Source of the DNA: JAGLTQ01 sp964605385
GTDB taxonomy: Bacteria; Pseudomonadota; Gammaproteobacteria; UBA6429; Thiohalophilaceae
Assembly: GCA_964605385.1 (NCBI GenBank)
Contig: CAZSCK010000036.1
Span: 1-25,770 of the forward strand
Length of the DNA: 25,770 nt
Reading direction: 5' to 3'
Both the position numbers and the translations under genes were made by a program. A model generated the notes under the pieces. The model saw only the letters and a program-made list of their open reading frames with translations, was not told the origin of the DNA and made no database searches. This document shows positions 1 through 7,137 of this stretch, piece after piece; positions within the stretch are counted from its first letter, which is position 1, and the number at the start of each line of letters is the position of its first letter.

Positions 1-438
1 ATGCTTTTACTCACACGTAAACAAGGACAGTCTATTACCATCCAGCCTGAGCAGGGCATGGATGTTGCTACACCAATCGGGACGTTATTTTCCGATGGGC
101 CGATTGAAATTAGTGTAAATTGGGTAATGCGGGGCAGGGTAAGTATAGGCATTGCTGCCCATCGTCAACTCTGCATCTTGCGCGATGAACTCTTGCTGCA
201 CGACAATTTCCCGGTCATCATTTCCACAAATAACAACTGGCGAGACGCTCTTGCGCGAAATGTGTTTGCCTTACGTGTGCAACACAAGTGGAGCACGCAA
301 CAACTCGCAGATAAGACCCAACTCGCTTTTACGACTATCTGTGCCCTGGAACGTGGGCTGGGTTTTGTTGATCTGGACGACCTGGAACGACTGGCGAGTG
401 CTTTGGCTGTGAGTGTGGGGTTATTACTGGAGGATTAG
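1..438 (+). CDS. CsrA-like RNA-binding domain fused to XRE-type helix-turn-helix
   Basis: This 145-residue protein has two parts. Residues 1-64 follow the CsrA/RsmA pattern: it opens MLLLTRKQGQSITI, has a second block with EISV and GRVSIGIAA (residues 36-53), and ends with LRDEL, where R61 matches the RNA-contacting Arg44 of E. coli CsrA. Leu4 and Arg6 are also kept. About 17 extra residues (15-33) sit between the first strand and the rest, and the usual proline after the NA/AA pair is His54. Residues 79-145 look like a Cro/C1-type HTH, with the recognition region STQQLADKTQ...LERG and a typical helical tail. Free-standing CsrA is about 60 residues and binds GGA motifs in mRNA leaders. The fusion suggests one protein that could bind both RNA and DNA, which is inference. 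The start codon is the first base of the window, so no RBS can be seen, but the N-terminus matches CsrA exactly. Confidence 0.82.
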   Translation: MLLLTRKQGQSITIQPEQGMDVATPIGTLFSDGPIEISVNWVMRGRVSIGIAAHRQLCILRDELLLHDNFPVIISTNNNWRDALARNVFALRVQHKWSTQQLADKTQLAFTTICALERGLGFVDLDDLERLASALAVSVGLLLED

Positions 439-475
439 GTTTGTTTCGTTTTGATTATTAATCTTTTACTCATTG

Positions 476-510
476 TCACCCCACCCTAACCCTCCCCTGT
501 AAGGGGAGGG
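476..510. repeat. C/G-rich inverted repeat, copy 1
   Basis: A perfect 9-bp stem (490-498 with 502-510, three-base loop) forms the core of this element. Bases 476-498 recur exactly, in inverted orientation, at 25734-25756 at the other end of the window. It may end transcription of the upstream CsrA-XRE gene, but no T-run follows, so a dispersed intergenic repeat is the better reading. Confidence 0.7.
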
Positions 511-571
511 AAAACCAATTCAGGATTGAACAATGGTATTAGTGTGTCATATAACTTGATTGAGGTAGTGT

Positions 572-1315
572 ATGAAAATTCAGGTTGTGAGTGATTTGCA
601 TATTGAATTTGCAGGTTTTACTTTGCCTGAAACAGATGCTGATGTCATTATTCTGGCCGGTGATATTGGTGTAGGTTTGGGTGGATTGGAATGGATAGTT
701 GAGCAATCTATTGATAAACCAATAATCTATGTGCCAGGTAATCATGAATTCTATCAACATGATATTTGTTTGATAGATGAGTTATGTGATCGGTCACCAT
801 CAAATGTTTATGTTTTAAATGATAGTATGGTTGAAATTCAAGGTGTTCGATTTTTAGGTTGTATTTTGTGGACAGATTTTGAATTGTTTGGCCTGACGGA
901 TAAATATTTTTCTGTGCAGCAGGCAAAAAAGAATATGTCAGATTTTACAGTGATTAAGAATGGCATGAAAACATTTCATCCAGATGATTCAATTCAATTA
1001 CATAATCAAAGTGTTGGCTGGTTGAAATGCATGTTGTCAGAATCTTTTGCAGGTAACACCGTTGTTGTTACCCATCATGCCCCTTCAACTGCTTCAGTTC
1101 ATCCTCGGTATGCTAGTAATTTATTAACACCTGCGTTTGCGAGTAATCTTGAAGACATGATGGGCGCAGATCGAGCGAAATTATGGATTCATGGTCATAT
1201 GCATAATCCCAGTGATTATGAAATTAATGGTACGCATATTTTATGTAATCCGCGCGGTTATGCACACTATGAAACAACGCATGATTTTAACCCAGGTTTG
1301 GTGGTTAATATTTAA
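572..1315 (+). CDS. Calcineurin-like metallophosphoesterase
   Basis: The 247-residue protein carries the full set of metallophosphoesterase motifs in order: SDLH (Asp8, His10), GDIG (Asp31), GNHE (Asn57-His58), THHAP (His168-His169) and GHMH (His207-His211). These ligands hold the two metal ions of this phosphodiesterase/phosphomonoesterase family. No signal peptide is present, so it should be cytoplasmic. The ATG is preceded by GAGGT at a good distance. The family acts on many substrates (nucleotides, nucleic acids, phosphoproteins), and nothing here fixes which one. The gene stands alone between two repeat-containing spacers. The fold is near certain; the substrate is unknown. Confidence 0.9.
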   Translation: MKIQVVSDLHIEFAGFTLPETDADVIILAGDIGVGLGGLEWIVEQSIDKPIIYVPGNHEFYQHDICLIDELCDRSPSNVYVLNDSMVEIQGVRFLGCILWTDFELFGLTDKYFSVQQAKKNMSDFTVIKNGMKTFHPDDSIQLHNQSVGWLKCMLSESFAGNTVVVTHHAPSTASVHPRYASNLLTPAFASNLEDMMGADRAKLWIHGHMHNPSDYEINGTHILCNPRGYAHYETTHDFNPGLVVNI

Positions 1316-1366
1316 ATATAATATGGGGACAGACTAATTATTATTTATTCAATCCGATTTCTTTAC

Positions 1367-1389
1367 TCATAAATCGCTGTGATTTATGA
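1367..1389. promoter_or_regulatory. 9-bp perfect palindrome upstream of the PqiA-like gene
   Basis: TCATAAATC and GATTTATGA are perfect inverted repeats separated by five bases. The element lies between the phosphoesterase gene and the PqiA-like gene. It could be an operator for a dimeric repressor, or a weak hairpin. There is no T-run to support a terminator. Confidence 0.35.
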
Positions 1390-1434
1390 TAAATGACGTG
1401 TTTTACTTTTCCATATTACGATACCATCCATACA

Positions 1435-2093
1435 ATGAACCACGTAACTACCATAGCAGAACAATTTCCGAAAACCGTAAAAACAATACAATTGTTATTA
1501 GTGATAACGCTAGTGTTGTTTCTGGTCGGTATCTCATTACCGATTTTGACAGTTACAAAATTATTGGTCGTCTCGAATGAAGTGTCTATTTTAACGGGAC
1601 TTTTACAGCTGCTTGAAGAACAACAGTATTTTATTTTTATTGTGATTTTTTTATTCAGTATTGTNNNNNNNNNNNNNNNNNNNNNNNNNNNNNNNNNNNN
1701 NNNNNNNNNNNNNNNNNNNNNNNNNNNNNNNNNNNNNNNNNNNNNNNNNNNNNNNNNNNNNNNNTGCTTGAAGAACAACAGTATTTTATTTTTATTGTGA
1801 TTTTTTTATTCAGTATTGTTTTGCCCTTATTAAAACTTTATTACTTATTTTTACTCTCAGCAAAAAAAGCGGTAGACAATCAGGCTTACTCGAAATACCT
1901 GCATTTAATGCATCGCTATGGACGTTGGTCAATGCTGGATGTTTTTGTGGTTGCGATTTTAATTATGACGGTTAAGTTGGGTGCGTTAGCTTCTGTTGAA
2001 ATTGAATTAGGGATGTTTTATTTTACGACGGCCGTTATATTGTTGATGATTATTACTTCGGTGATGGTGAAGTTGGAAAGTAAACTGGCATAG
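1435..2093 (+). CDS. PqiA-family membrane protein, interrupted by a false assembly gap
   Basis: The stretch 1665-1764 is 100 Ns. The 55 bases before it (1610-1664) are identical to the 55 bases after it (1765-1819). Collapsing one copy plus the Ns removes 155 bases and joins two pieces lying in the same frame, giving an uninterrupted protein of about 167 residues. It has about four hydrophobic segments and the PqiA-domain signature YGRWSMLDVFVVAIL followed by KLG. PqiA-domain proteins are inner-membrane partners of MCE-type lipid transport systems (PqiABC, YebST), but no MCE gene is in view. ATG 1435 gives a natural N-terminus. An in-frame ATG at 1393 would add 14 residues but begins only three bases after a palindrome. 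Neither start has a clear RBS. As deposited, the gene would be annotated as two fragments. Confidence 0.8.
1665..1764. other. Assembly gap (100 N)
   Basis: Exactly 100 unknown bases, a conventional scaffold gap size. The exact 55-bp identity of its two flanks shows the contigs overlap, so the gap is probably artificial and the true distance is zero. Confidence 0.95.
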
Positions 2094-2106
2094 GTTCGAA
2101 CTAGTA

Positions 2107-2805
2107 ATGACATCCATTAAGCCGACATCTGAACCCAATTGCGATCGTCACTTTAAATATGCCCTTTGGTGGTATGTCGCGTCACTATTGGTCATATGTT
2201 TCGGTTCATTCATGGCGGCACAGTATTATCCGGGTGGGTTTGATTGGTTCTATACTGTGGCCTCGGCCCTGGCATCACAAAAACATAATCCTATAGGCAG
2301 CGTTTGGTTTGCAGGTAGCTTGAGCTTGTCGATGCTGTTGTTGTGGTTATATGTGTCATCTATAAAAATAAATCTTAGTGCAATGCTTCCTGCGGCAGGG
2401 TTTGCTATTACAGCGATACGTTTTGGATTGGTCTGTGGCTTTTTACTGGGTGTGGAAAGGTTACTCATTCGTGATTTGTCACATTGGATCAACAATGCGC
2501 ATGAAATTCTCGCGCTTTTTACTTTATTGGGTCTGTATGTTGGTATTATTGGTTTGCTGTTGCAGCTCATGCATTGTAAGAAAAGTAGTATATTTCCTGT
2601 GTTACTAATCTTGAGTCCGTTGATCGCCATTGGCATTGGCGCGTTGTGGCTTTATCTTGAACAGCGTGATGTGGGCTGGGTGGATACCAATTGGCGGGAG
2701 AAAGGTATACCAATTTGGTTAAGCTTCGCTTTTTGGCAATGGTTAGCCATTGGTTTACTGTGGACTGGATTGGGTCTGCTGTATGTTTTTGTTAATAAAA
2801 AATAA
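2107..2805 (+). CDS. Multi-pass membrane protein of unknown function
   Basis: A 232-residue protein with about six hydrophobic segments. After a hydrophilic N-terminus there is a first helix at about 20-40, then a conserved-looking loop (YYPGGFDWFYTVASALASQ, roughly residues 41-59), then five more membrane segments to the C-terminus. The loop, with its Gly-Gly-Phe-Asp-Trp and Ser-Ala-Leu-Ala elements, recalls small integral membrane families of the DUF998/FRAG1 kind, but I cannot assign one. The gene starts 13 bases after the PqiA-like gene and probably shares its transcript. No catalytic motif is visible. Confidence 0.75.
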   Translation: MTSIKPTSEPNCDRHFKYALWWYVASLLVICFGSFMAAQYYPGGFDWFYTVASALASQKHNPIGSVWFAGSLSLSMLLLWLYVSSIKINLSAMLPAAGFAITAIRFGLVCGFLLGVERLLIRDLSHWINNAHEILALFTLLGLYVGIIGLLLQLMHCKKSSIFPVLLILSPLIAIGIGALWLYLEQRDVGWVDTNWREKGIPIWLSFAFWQWLAIGLLWTGLGLLYVFVNKK

Positions 2806-2864
2806 GAAGAATTGGTCTACAATCTGTATCAATAGAGTAATAAATTTGTCGATGGAGATGATGA

Positions 2865-3488
2865 ATGTTTATGCATCACGGTGAACGATTTAATATCATT
2901 ACCCATTTAGTCGGAGCTGCTCTGGCGCTTGCTGGTTTTGTCGTGTTAGTGGTGTTCGCTTCCTTGAAGGGTGATCCATGGAAGATTGTTAGCTTCAGTA
3001 TTTATGGCGTATCACTGTTCTTGCTGTATTCGCTGTCTGTTCTATATCACTCGTTACGTGGCCGGGCCAAGGAATTTTTCAGGACGCTGGATCACATAGC
3101 GATCTACCTGTTAATCGCTGGCAGTTATACTCCGTTTACCCTGGTAACTTTGCGTGGTACCTGGGGCTGGTCGCTGTTCGGTACCATTTGGGGACTTGCT
3201 ATCATTGGCATCATCATTGATACCCTGCACAAGAAAGGTGCTCGCAGCATACAAATGGTCATCTATTTGCTAATGGGGTGGTTGATCCTGATTGCCATGT
3301 ATCCAATGATACAGGCCTTGCCTATAGGGGCGTTGGCGCTACTGGTTTTGGGTGGCGTGTTTTACACGAGTGGCATCGTTTTTTATGCTCTGGATGGAAG
3401 AATGAAGCACGCCCACGGCATATGGCACTTGTTCGTGTTGGCAGGAAGTATATCGCACTTTTTTACCATTCTATTTTATGTTCTGTAA
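2865..3488 (+). CDS. trhA: Hemolysin III / TrhA family membrane protein (PAQR superfamily)
   Basis: The 207-residue, seven-helix protein shows the hemolysin III pattern: GERFNIITHLVGAALA near the N-terminus, LSVLYHSL, LDHIAIYLLIAGSYTPF, and a C-terminal HAHGIWHLFVLAGSISHFF. The histidines and acidic residue of these motifs form the metal site typical of PAQR proteins. Despite the name, bacterial members are not established toxins; TrhA of E. coli has been linked to membrane energetics and fatty acid homeostasis. The start at 2865 has GGAG seven bases upstream. Nearby ATGs at 2858 and 2861 are in other frames. Length is normal for the family. Confidence 0.92.
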   Translation: MFMHHGERFNIITHLVGAALALAGFVVLVVFASLKGDPWKIVSFSIYGVSLFLLYSLSVLYHSLRGRAKEFFRTLDHIAIYLLIAGSYTPFTLVTLRGTWGWSLFGTIWGLAIIGIIIDTLHKKGARSIQMVIYLLMGWLILIAMYPMIQALPIGALALLVLGGVFYTSGIVFYALDGRMKHAHGIWHLFVLAGSISHFFTILFYVL

Positions 3489-3539
3489 GGATGGATGCGT
3501 GAAACCGGGATGTGTGAAACCTAGTCCAGGAATAAAAAT

Positions 3540-3591
3540 GGTGTCAGAGATTTATTGTTTCTATTATTAGAAAACACATATCTCTGACACC
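3540..3591. terminator. Imperfect hairpin between convergent genes
   Basis: GGTGTCAGAGA (3540-3550) pairs perfectly with its reverse complement at 3581-3591, and the inner TGTTTCT/AGAAAACA pair extends the stem with one bulge. It lies between trhA (+) and the secreted protein gene (-), which converge here, so it could end both transcripts. The GTGTCAGAGA core also resembles dispersed intergenic palindromes, so a repeat is an alternative. Confidence 0.5.
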
Positions 3592-3604
3592 GATTATTTA
3601 TAAA

Positions 3605-4129
3605 CTAGTTTAAGTTCAACATCACAGTGTTAGAAAAATCACTGCTGGTATTATCATCCACTGTTCTAATTGCAATATATAATTTATCACCTGTAGCAAA
3701 ATCGGCTACACGACTCCACGCAATAGAAGTATCTCCATCTTGTACCAGTGCATTCGTTGAACCTGACATGTCTGCATTGTTTGAGATATATAACAGGTAA
3801 TCTCGTTTCTCACTTGAGAGTGTAATGGTGATCGGAGTTGTCGCGGTGACATATGTGCCTTCAGTAGGGTAAGTAATCAGACTGGATATACCACCATCAG
3901 AAGCCATAGAAACAATTAACTCTTCGGTGTGAACAATACGATCGGCCATTGTGCCGATATCTGTTGATAGTTGCAGTACTGTTTTTTCGATTGTTTCCAG
4001 TGATGCAAGAACGGTTACTTCAAATGTGCTTAAAAAATCTGCATTAGCACGTTGTGATGTGGCCATGAACATAAATAGGGACGAGAATAAAGCTATGCTT
4101 AAAGTCGCTACACGAAAATGTTTTTTCAT
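3605..4129 (-). CDS. Exported protein with helical segment and Ig-like C-terminal domain
   Basis: The 174-residue protein starts with a clear Sec signal peptide (MKKHFRVATL, hydrophobic core, cleavage most likely after ANA at residue 30). Residues 33-76 are a continuous amphipathic helix, including TDIGTMADRIVHTEEL, that may form a coiled coil. Residues 84-174 are rich in Thr, Ser and beta-strand patterns (TYPTEGTYV, TPITITLS, KLYIAIRTV), like an Ig or fibronectin-type domain that ends proteins of the envelope. No enzyme motif or sortase signal is seen. RBS AGAGGA lies just upstream of the ATG. It is transcribed alone, divergent from the redox pair. I do not recognise a named family. Confidence 0.75.
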   Translation of the reverse strand: MKKHFRVATLSIALFSSLFMFMATSQRANADFLSTFEVTVLASLETIEKTVLQLSTDIGTMADRIVHTEELIVSMASDGGISSLITYPTEGTYVTATTPITITLSSEKRDYLLYISNNADMSGSTNALVQDGDTSIAWSRVADFATGDKLYIAIRTVDDNTSSDFSNTVMLNLN

Positions 4130-4302
4130 TGGGGAATCCTCTATTAAAATAATGCGTTAATAAGAGTATAATTAAATGCTAATGCAGTAATCTTGATTTT
4201 GAATATCAATAACATAATTTTATAAATATATGATTATTCACATTAAAAATAGTGTGTTTATAGGTGTAGTATTATTATTAAATTGTTTTTGTTATTTAAT
4301 AA

Positions 4303-5634
4303 ATGGCCAAATATATGAACTCATTACTTTCAGCAGTCTTCTGGCTTTGCGGTTATTTACTGTTGGTTTTGGCACCGCTATTTGTGCTTTTAATTGGGCC
4401 AGTGCCAGCGGGGTCAGGATTTTGGTGGGACTTTTCTATGGCACTGGGTTTTACTGCCATGGCCATGATGGGCATACAGTTTTTACTTACTGCACGCTTC
4501 CGGCGTGTCAGTGCTCCTTTCGGCATCGACATTATTTATTTTTTTCATCGCTACCTGGCGCTATTGGCCATCACGCTTATTTTTTTACATTACCTGATCA
4601 TTCGTATTGAATATGCGGAGGTGTTGGGAACCATTAATCCTGTAGATGCACCGTGGTACATGACAGCCGGTCGCATTTCATTACTGTTATTCACAATCAT
4701 TATCATCACTTCACTTTGGCGAAAGCGTTTACGTATTCATTATGATGAATGGCGTTTGCTGCATATTGGGTTGGCGGTGTCGGCTTTTTTACTGGCATTG
4801 GGACACATTGAGGGTGTAGGTCACTACATTGATGCACCTGCCAAGCACGGGTTATGGATCGGTTACATTTTGTTTTGGCTTTTATTGATTGTTTATGTGC
4901 GGATACTCAAACCATGGCGAATGCGCAGTCGACCTTACCGGGTAAAAGAGTTACGGCAGGATTGCAATGATTGCTGGACCCTGGTGTTGCAGCCGCAAGG
5001 TCATGCCGGAATGAGGTTTCAAGCTGGGCAGTTTGCCTGGTTAACATTAGCTGAGTCTCCTTTTCATATTAAAGAACATCCTTTCTCATTTTCTTCCAGT
5101 GCAGTTTGTCAGGATCAAGTAGAGTTTACGATTAAAGAGTTAGGAGACTTTACCCGTAACATTAAAAATACCCGCGTTGGTGAGATTGCTTACCTTGATG
5201 GACCTTATGGCGTTTTCAGTGTGGATCGTTATCTGAATTCACCGGGTTTTGTTTTTATTGCCGGAGGTGTCGGTGCTGCGCCAATCATAAGCATGTTGCG
5301 CACCCTGGCAGATAGACATGAACATCGAACGCTATTATTTATTTACGGTAATAACAGCTGGGAAGATGTGATGTTCAAAGAGGAGTTGCAAGCTTTGCAA
5401 GCTCGTTTGGATTTACGAGTTGTGCATGTACTAAAAGATCCACCTGCTGACTGGGAGGGAGAGTCAGGTTATATTACGCCAGTGTTATTACATAAGACTT
5501 TACCTGATGATGCACTGAAGTATGAATATTTTGTGTGTGGACCTAAAGTTATGAGTAATTTGGTGCAACAAGAGTTGCATGAACTTCATATTCCATTTGT
5601 TCAGATTCATTTTGAACTTTTCGATATGGTTTAG
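4303..5634 (+). CDS. Ferric reductase-like transmembrane flavoprotein (NOX/FRE type)
   Basis: The 443-residue protein joins a six-helix ferric-reductase domain (residues 1-205) to a ferredoxin-NADP reductase domain (210-443). Two membrane helices each carry a pair of histidines with 13 residues between them (His82/His96 and His154/His168), the bis-haem arrangement of NADPH oxidases and FRE reductases. The flavin motif HPFSFSSS is at 259-266, GPYG at 300-303, the nucleotide-binding GGVGAAP at 321-327 and CGP at 412-414. It should take electrons from NAD(P)H through FAD and two b haems across the inner membrane. The acceptor could be ferric iron, oxygen or the cytochrome c encoded immediately downstream. 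No strong RBS precedes ATG 4303; ATG 4315 is an alternative start. Confidence 0.9.
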   Translation: MAKYMNSLLSAVFWLCGYLLLVLAPLFVLLIGPVPAGSGFWWDFSMALGFTAMAMMGIQFLLTARFRRVSAPFGIDIIYFFHRYLALLAITLIFLHYLIIRIEYAEVLGTINPVDAPWYMTAGRISLLLFTIIIITSLWRKRLRIHYDEWRLLHIGLAVSAFLLALGHIEGVGHYIDAPAKHGLWIGYILFWLLLIVYVRILKPWRMRSRPYRVKELRQDCNDCWTLVLQPQGHAGMRFQAGQFAWLTLAESPFHIKEHPFSFSSSAVCQDQVEFTIKELGDFTRNIKNTRVGEIAYLDGPYGVFSVDRYLNSPGFVFIAGGVGAAPIISMLRTLADRHEHRTLLFIYGNNSWEDVMFKEELQALQARLDLRVVHVLKDPPADWEGESGYITPVLLHKTLPDDALKYEYFVCGPKVMSNLVQQELHELHIPFVQIHFELFDMV

Positions 5635-5643
5635 GAGGAAAGT

Positions 5644-6036
5644 ATGCGTGAAAAATGGGCAAAACGAATCGTATTTCTCACAGCACTGATAGTAATAGTG
5701 CTGGCGTTTGTATTTGCTCGTATTCAGAATCCGGATAAATTGACTGAGCTGATGCAACCTGTTGTTATAGATTCGACTCGTATCGAAACAGGGCGACAAA
5801 TTTATCAGCAACAGAGCTGTGGACTTTGTCATTCTATCGCCGGGCAAGGTAACCCACGTAACCCGCTTGATGATGTAGGAAAAAAACGTACTGCAAGTGA
5901 GTTACGTAATTTTATTACCGGTGCGGATACGTTACAGGGAGTGTTAACAACGAGTATAAGACAAAGAAAACTAAAATACAGGGCGTTATCAGCTGATGAT
6001 CTTGGTGCACTGGTTATTTATATGCAGAGTTTATAA
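5644..6036 (+). CDS. Membrane-anchored monohaem cytochrome c
   Basis: A 130-residue protein with an N-terminal helix (residues 9-25) acting as an uncleaved anchor, then a periplasmic class I-like cytochrome domain with one CXXCH site (Cys59, Cys62, His63). The C-terminal helix ends LSADDLGALVIYMQSL, as in many short cytochromes c. The segment before it, where the family normally has the Met ligand (usually MP near the final helix), reads IRQRKLKYRALS. The only methionine after the haem site is Met127 inside the last helix, so the sixth ligand is uncertain. A very strong RBS, AGGAGG, overlaps the end of the reductase gene nine bases upstream, so the two are surely co-transcribed. The pair suggests electron flow from the flavocytochrome to this protein, or the reverse. 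Confidence 0.88.
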   Translation: MREKWAKRIVFLTALIVIVLAFVFARIQNPDKLTELMQPVVIDSTRIETGRQIYQQQSCGLCHSIAGQGNPRNPLDDVGKKRTASELRNFITGADTLQGVLTTSIRQRKLKYRALSADDLGALVIYMQSL

Positions 6037-6082
6037 AGTATGGGGTAGGTCCTTATGCTCCCCTCGAAATTTAATATTACTT

Positions 6083-6196
6083 GTCATTGCGAGGAAACAT
6101 GGAAAAATAAGTATTTTTCCATGTTGACGCGGCAATCTCAAGTTTATACCGCTTCATCTCGAGATTGCCACAGTCATTTTATTCCCTCGCAATGAC
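6083..6196. repeat. Composite REP-like palindromic element
   Basis: The outer arms GTCATTGCGAGG (6083-6094) and CCTCGCAATGAC (6185-6196) are perfect complements. Inside are two further perfect hairpins: 6097-6108 with 6113-6124 (12-bp stem, 4-base loop), and GGCAATCTC/GAGATTGCC (6131-6139 with 6161-6169). GTCATTGCGAGG...GGCAATCTC is a widespread bacterial REP type. The 350-base gene-free stretch 6037-6386 otherwise holds only AT-rich sequence with a second, weaker hairpin around 6285-6313 (AGCCTT/AAGGCT arms) and no convincing gene. Confidence 0.8.
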
Positions 6197-6386
6197 GTGT
6201 TTTTACCTACTATTAATGTATTTTTTGTTAAGTTGTTGTTTTTGATCCGTTTTATTAATAATTTCGTGGGGATTCGTCAGGGGCAAGCCTTACATTTTAA
6301 ATTTTAAAAGGCTGACGTTTGGAGTAAGATGAAGAATGTGACCTGGAACATTTTTATATAATATTTAACACGGGAATAAATTTATT

Positions 6387-7115
6387 ATGACATATCGCCG
6401 TACGATTTTAGTTACATTACTTGCTTGTTCTTCTTTTGTTATGTCCATTTCTGGCATGACGGGTTTGGTCTATGCAGAACAGAAGACGACAACAAATGCA
6501 CCGAAGATACTTTCTGGTAAGGTAACAGAAATTATTAATGTGACTGGATATACTTATACCGAGGTCAACATTGGTAAAAAGAAAGTCTGGGCCGCAGGAC
6601 CTGTAACGCCACTCAAAATTGGTGACAAGCTCTCTTTTTCTGCCGGGATGCCGATGAAAAATTTTCACAGTAAATCGATGAAGCGTGATTTTTCAGTGCT
6701 CTATTTTGTTGGCCGGTTTATTACAGGTGATGAAAAGCAAAATGCCAGGTCGGCAGGTAAGGCTTCAGCAGATGCCCAGTACAAATATAAAACAACATCT
6801 GCACCAGTTAAAGGTATTAAAAAGGTAGAAGGTGGGTTTTCTATTTCTGAAATACATGCGGATAAAGAAAAGCTTAAAGGAAAAATATTACGTGTGCGTG
6901 GCAAGATCACAAAGTTTACTGCTAATATCATGGGTAAAAACTGGATTCATATCAGGGACAGCAGTACCCTGCAAGATTTAACCGTTACAACTAAAGATAC
7001 TGCTGTCATTGATGATGTGATAATTGTCGAAGGTAAACTTGAGCTCAATAAAGATTTTAGTTATGGCTATGTTTACCCTGTTATTCTGCTTGATGCTAAA
7101 ATAACAAAGCAATAA
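6387..7115 (+). CDS. Periplasmic OB-fold protein (NrfJ-like)
   Basis: The 242-residue protein has an N-terminal signal sequence with likely cleavage after VYA (residue 30). Two related beta-barrel segments follow. The first (about 41-112) contains GKVTEIINVTGYTYTEV, KKVWAAGP and GMPMKNFHSKSM. The second (about 160-240) contains GKILRVRGKITKF, MGKNWIHIRD, DLTVTT and DVIIVEGKLEL. These match the OB-fold, so-called DNA-binding-like periplasmic proteins often annotated NrfJ-like in proteobacteria that carry cytochromes c. The biochemical role is not established, and a nucleic-acid role is unlikely in the periplasm. A plausible SD (GGGA) sits 11 bases upstream. The cytochrome gene upstream is separated by the REP element, so a shared transcript is uncertain. 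Confidence 0.75.
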   Translation: MTYRRTILVTLLACSSFVMSISGMTGLVYAEQKTTTNAPKILSGKVTEIINVTGYTYTEVNIGKKKVWAAGPVTPLKIGDKLSFSAGMPMKNFHSKSMKRDFSVLYFVGRFITGDEKQNARSAGKASADAQYKYKTTSAPVKGIKKVEGGFSISEIHADKEKLKGKILRVRGKITKFTANIMGKNWIHIRDSSTLQDLTVTTKDTAVIDDVIIVEGKLELNKDFSYGYVYPVILLDAKITKQ

Positions 7116-7137
7116 AAGGGAAAAGACGGGGTTGCTG

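Noticed and set aside
2865..3488. Hemolysin/toxin reading of the hemolysin III gene
   Set aside because: Family members are PAQR-type membrane proteins found in nearly all bacteria; no cytolysin features are present.
4230..4610. 126-residue ORF overlapping the start of the ferric-reductase-like gene
   Set aside because: It is in another frame of the reductase, which has clear haem and flavin motifs; the ORF has no domain and no RBS.
6329..6361. Ten-codon ORF with a GGAG site before the OB-fold gene
   Set aside because: Too short to support by eye, no run of regulatory codons and no attenuator hairpin after it.
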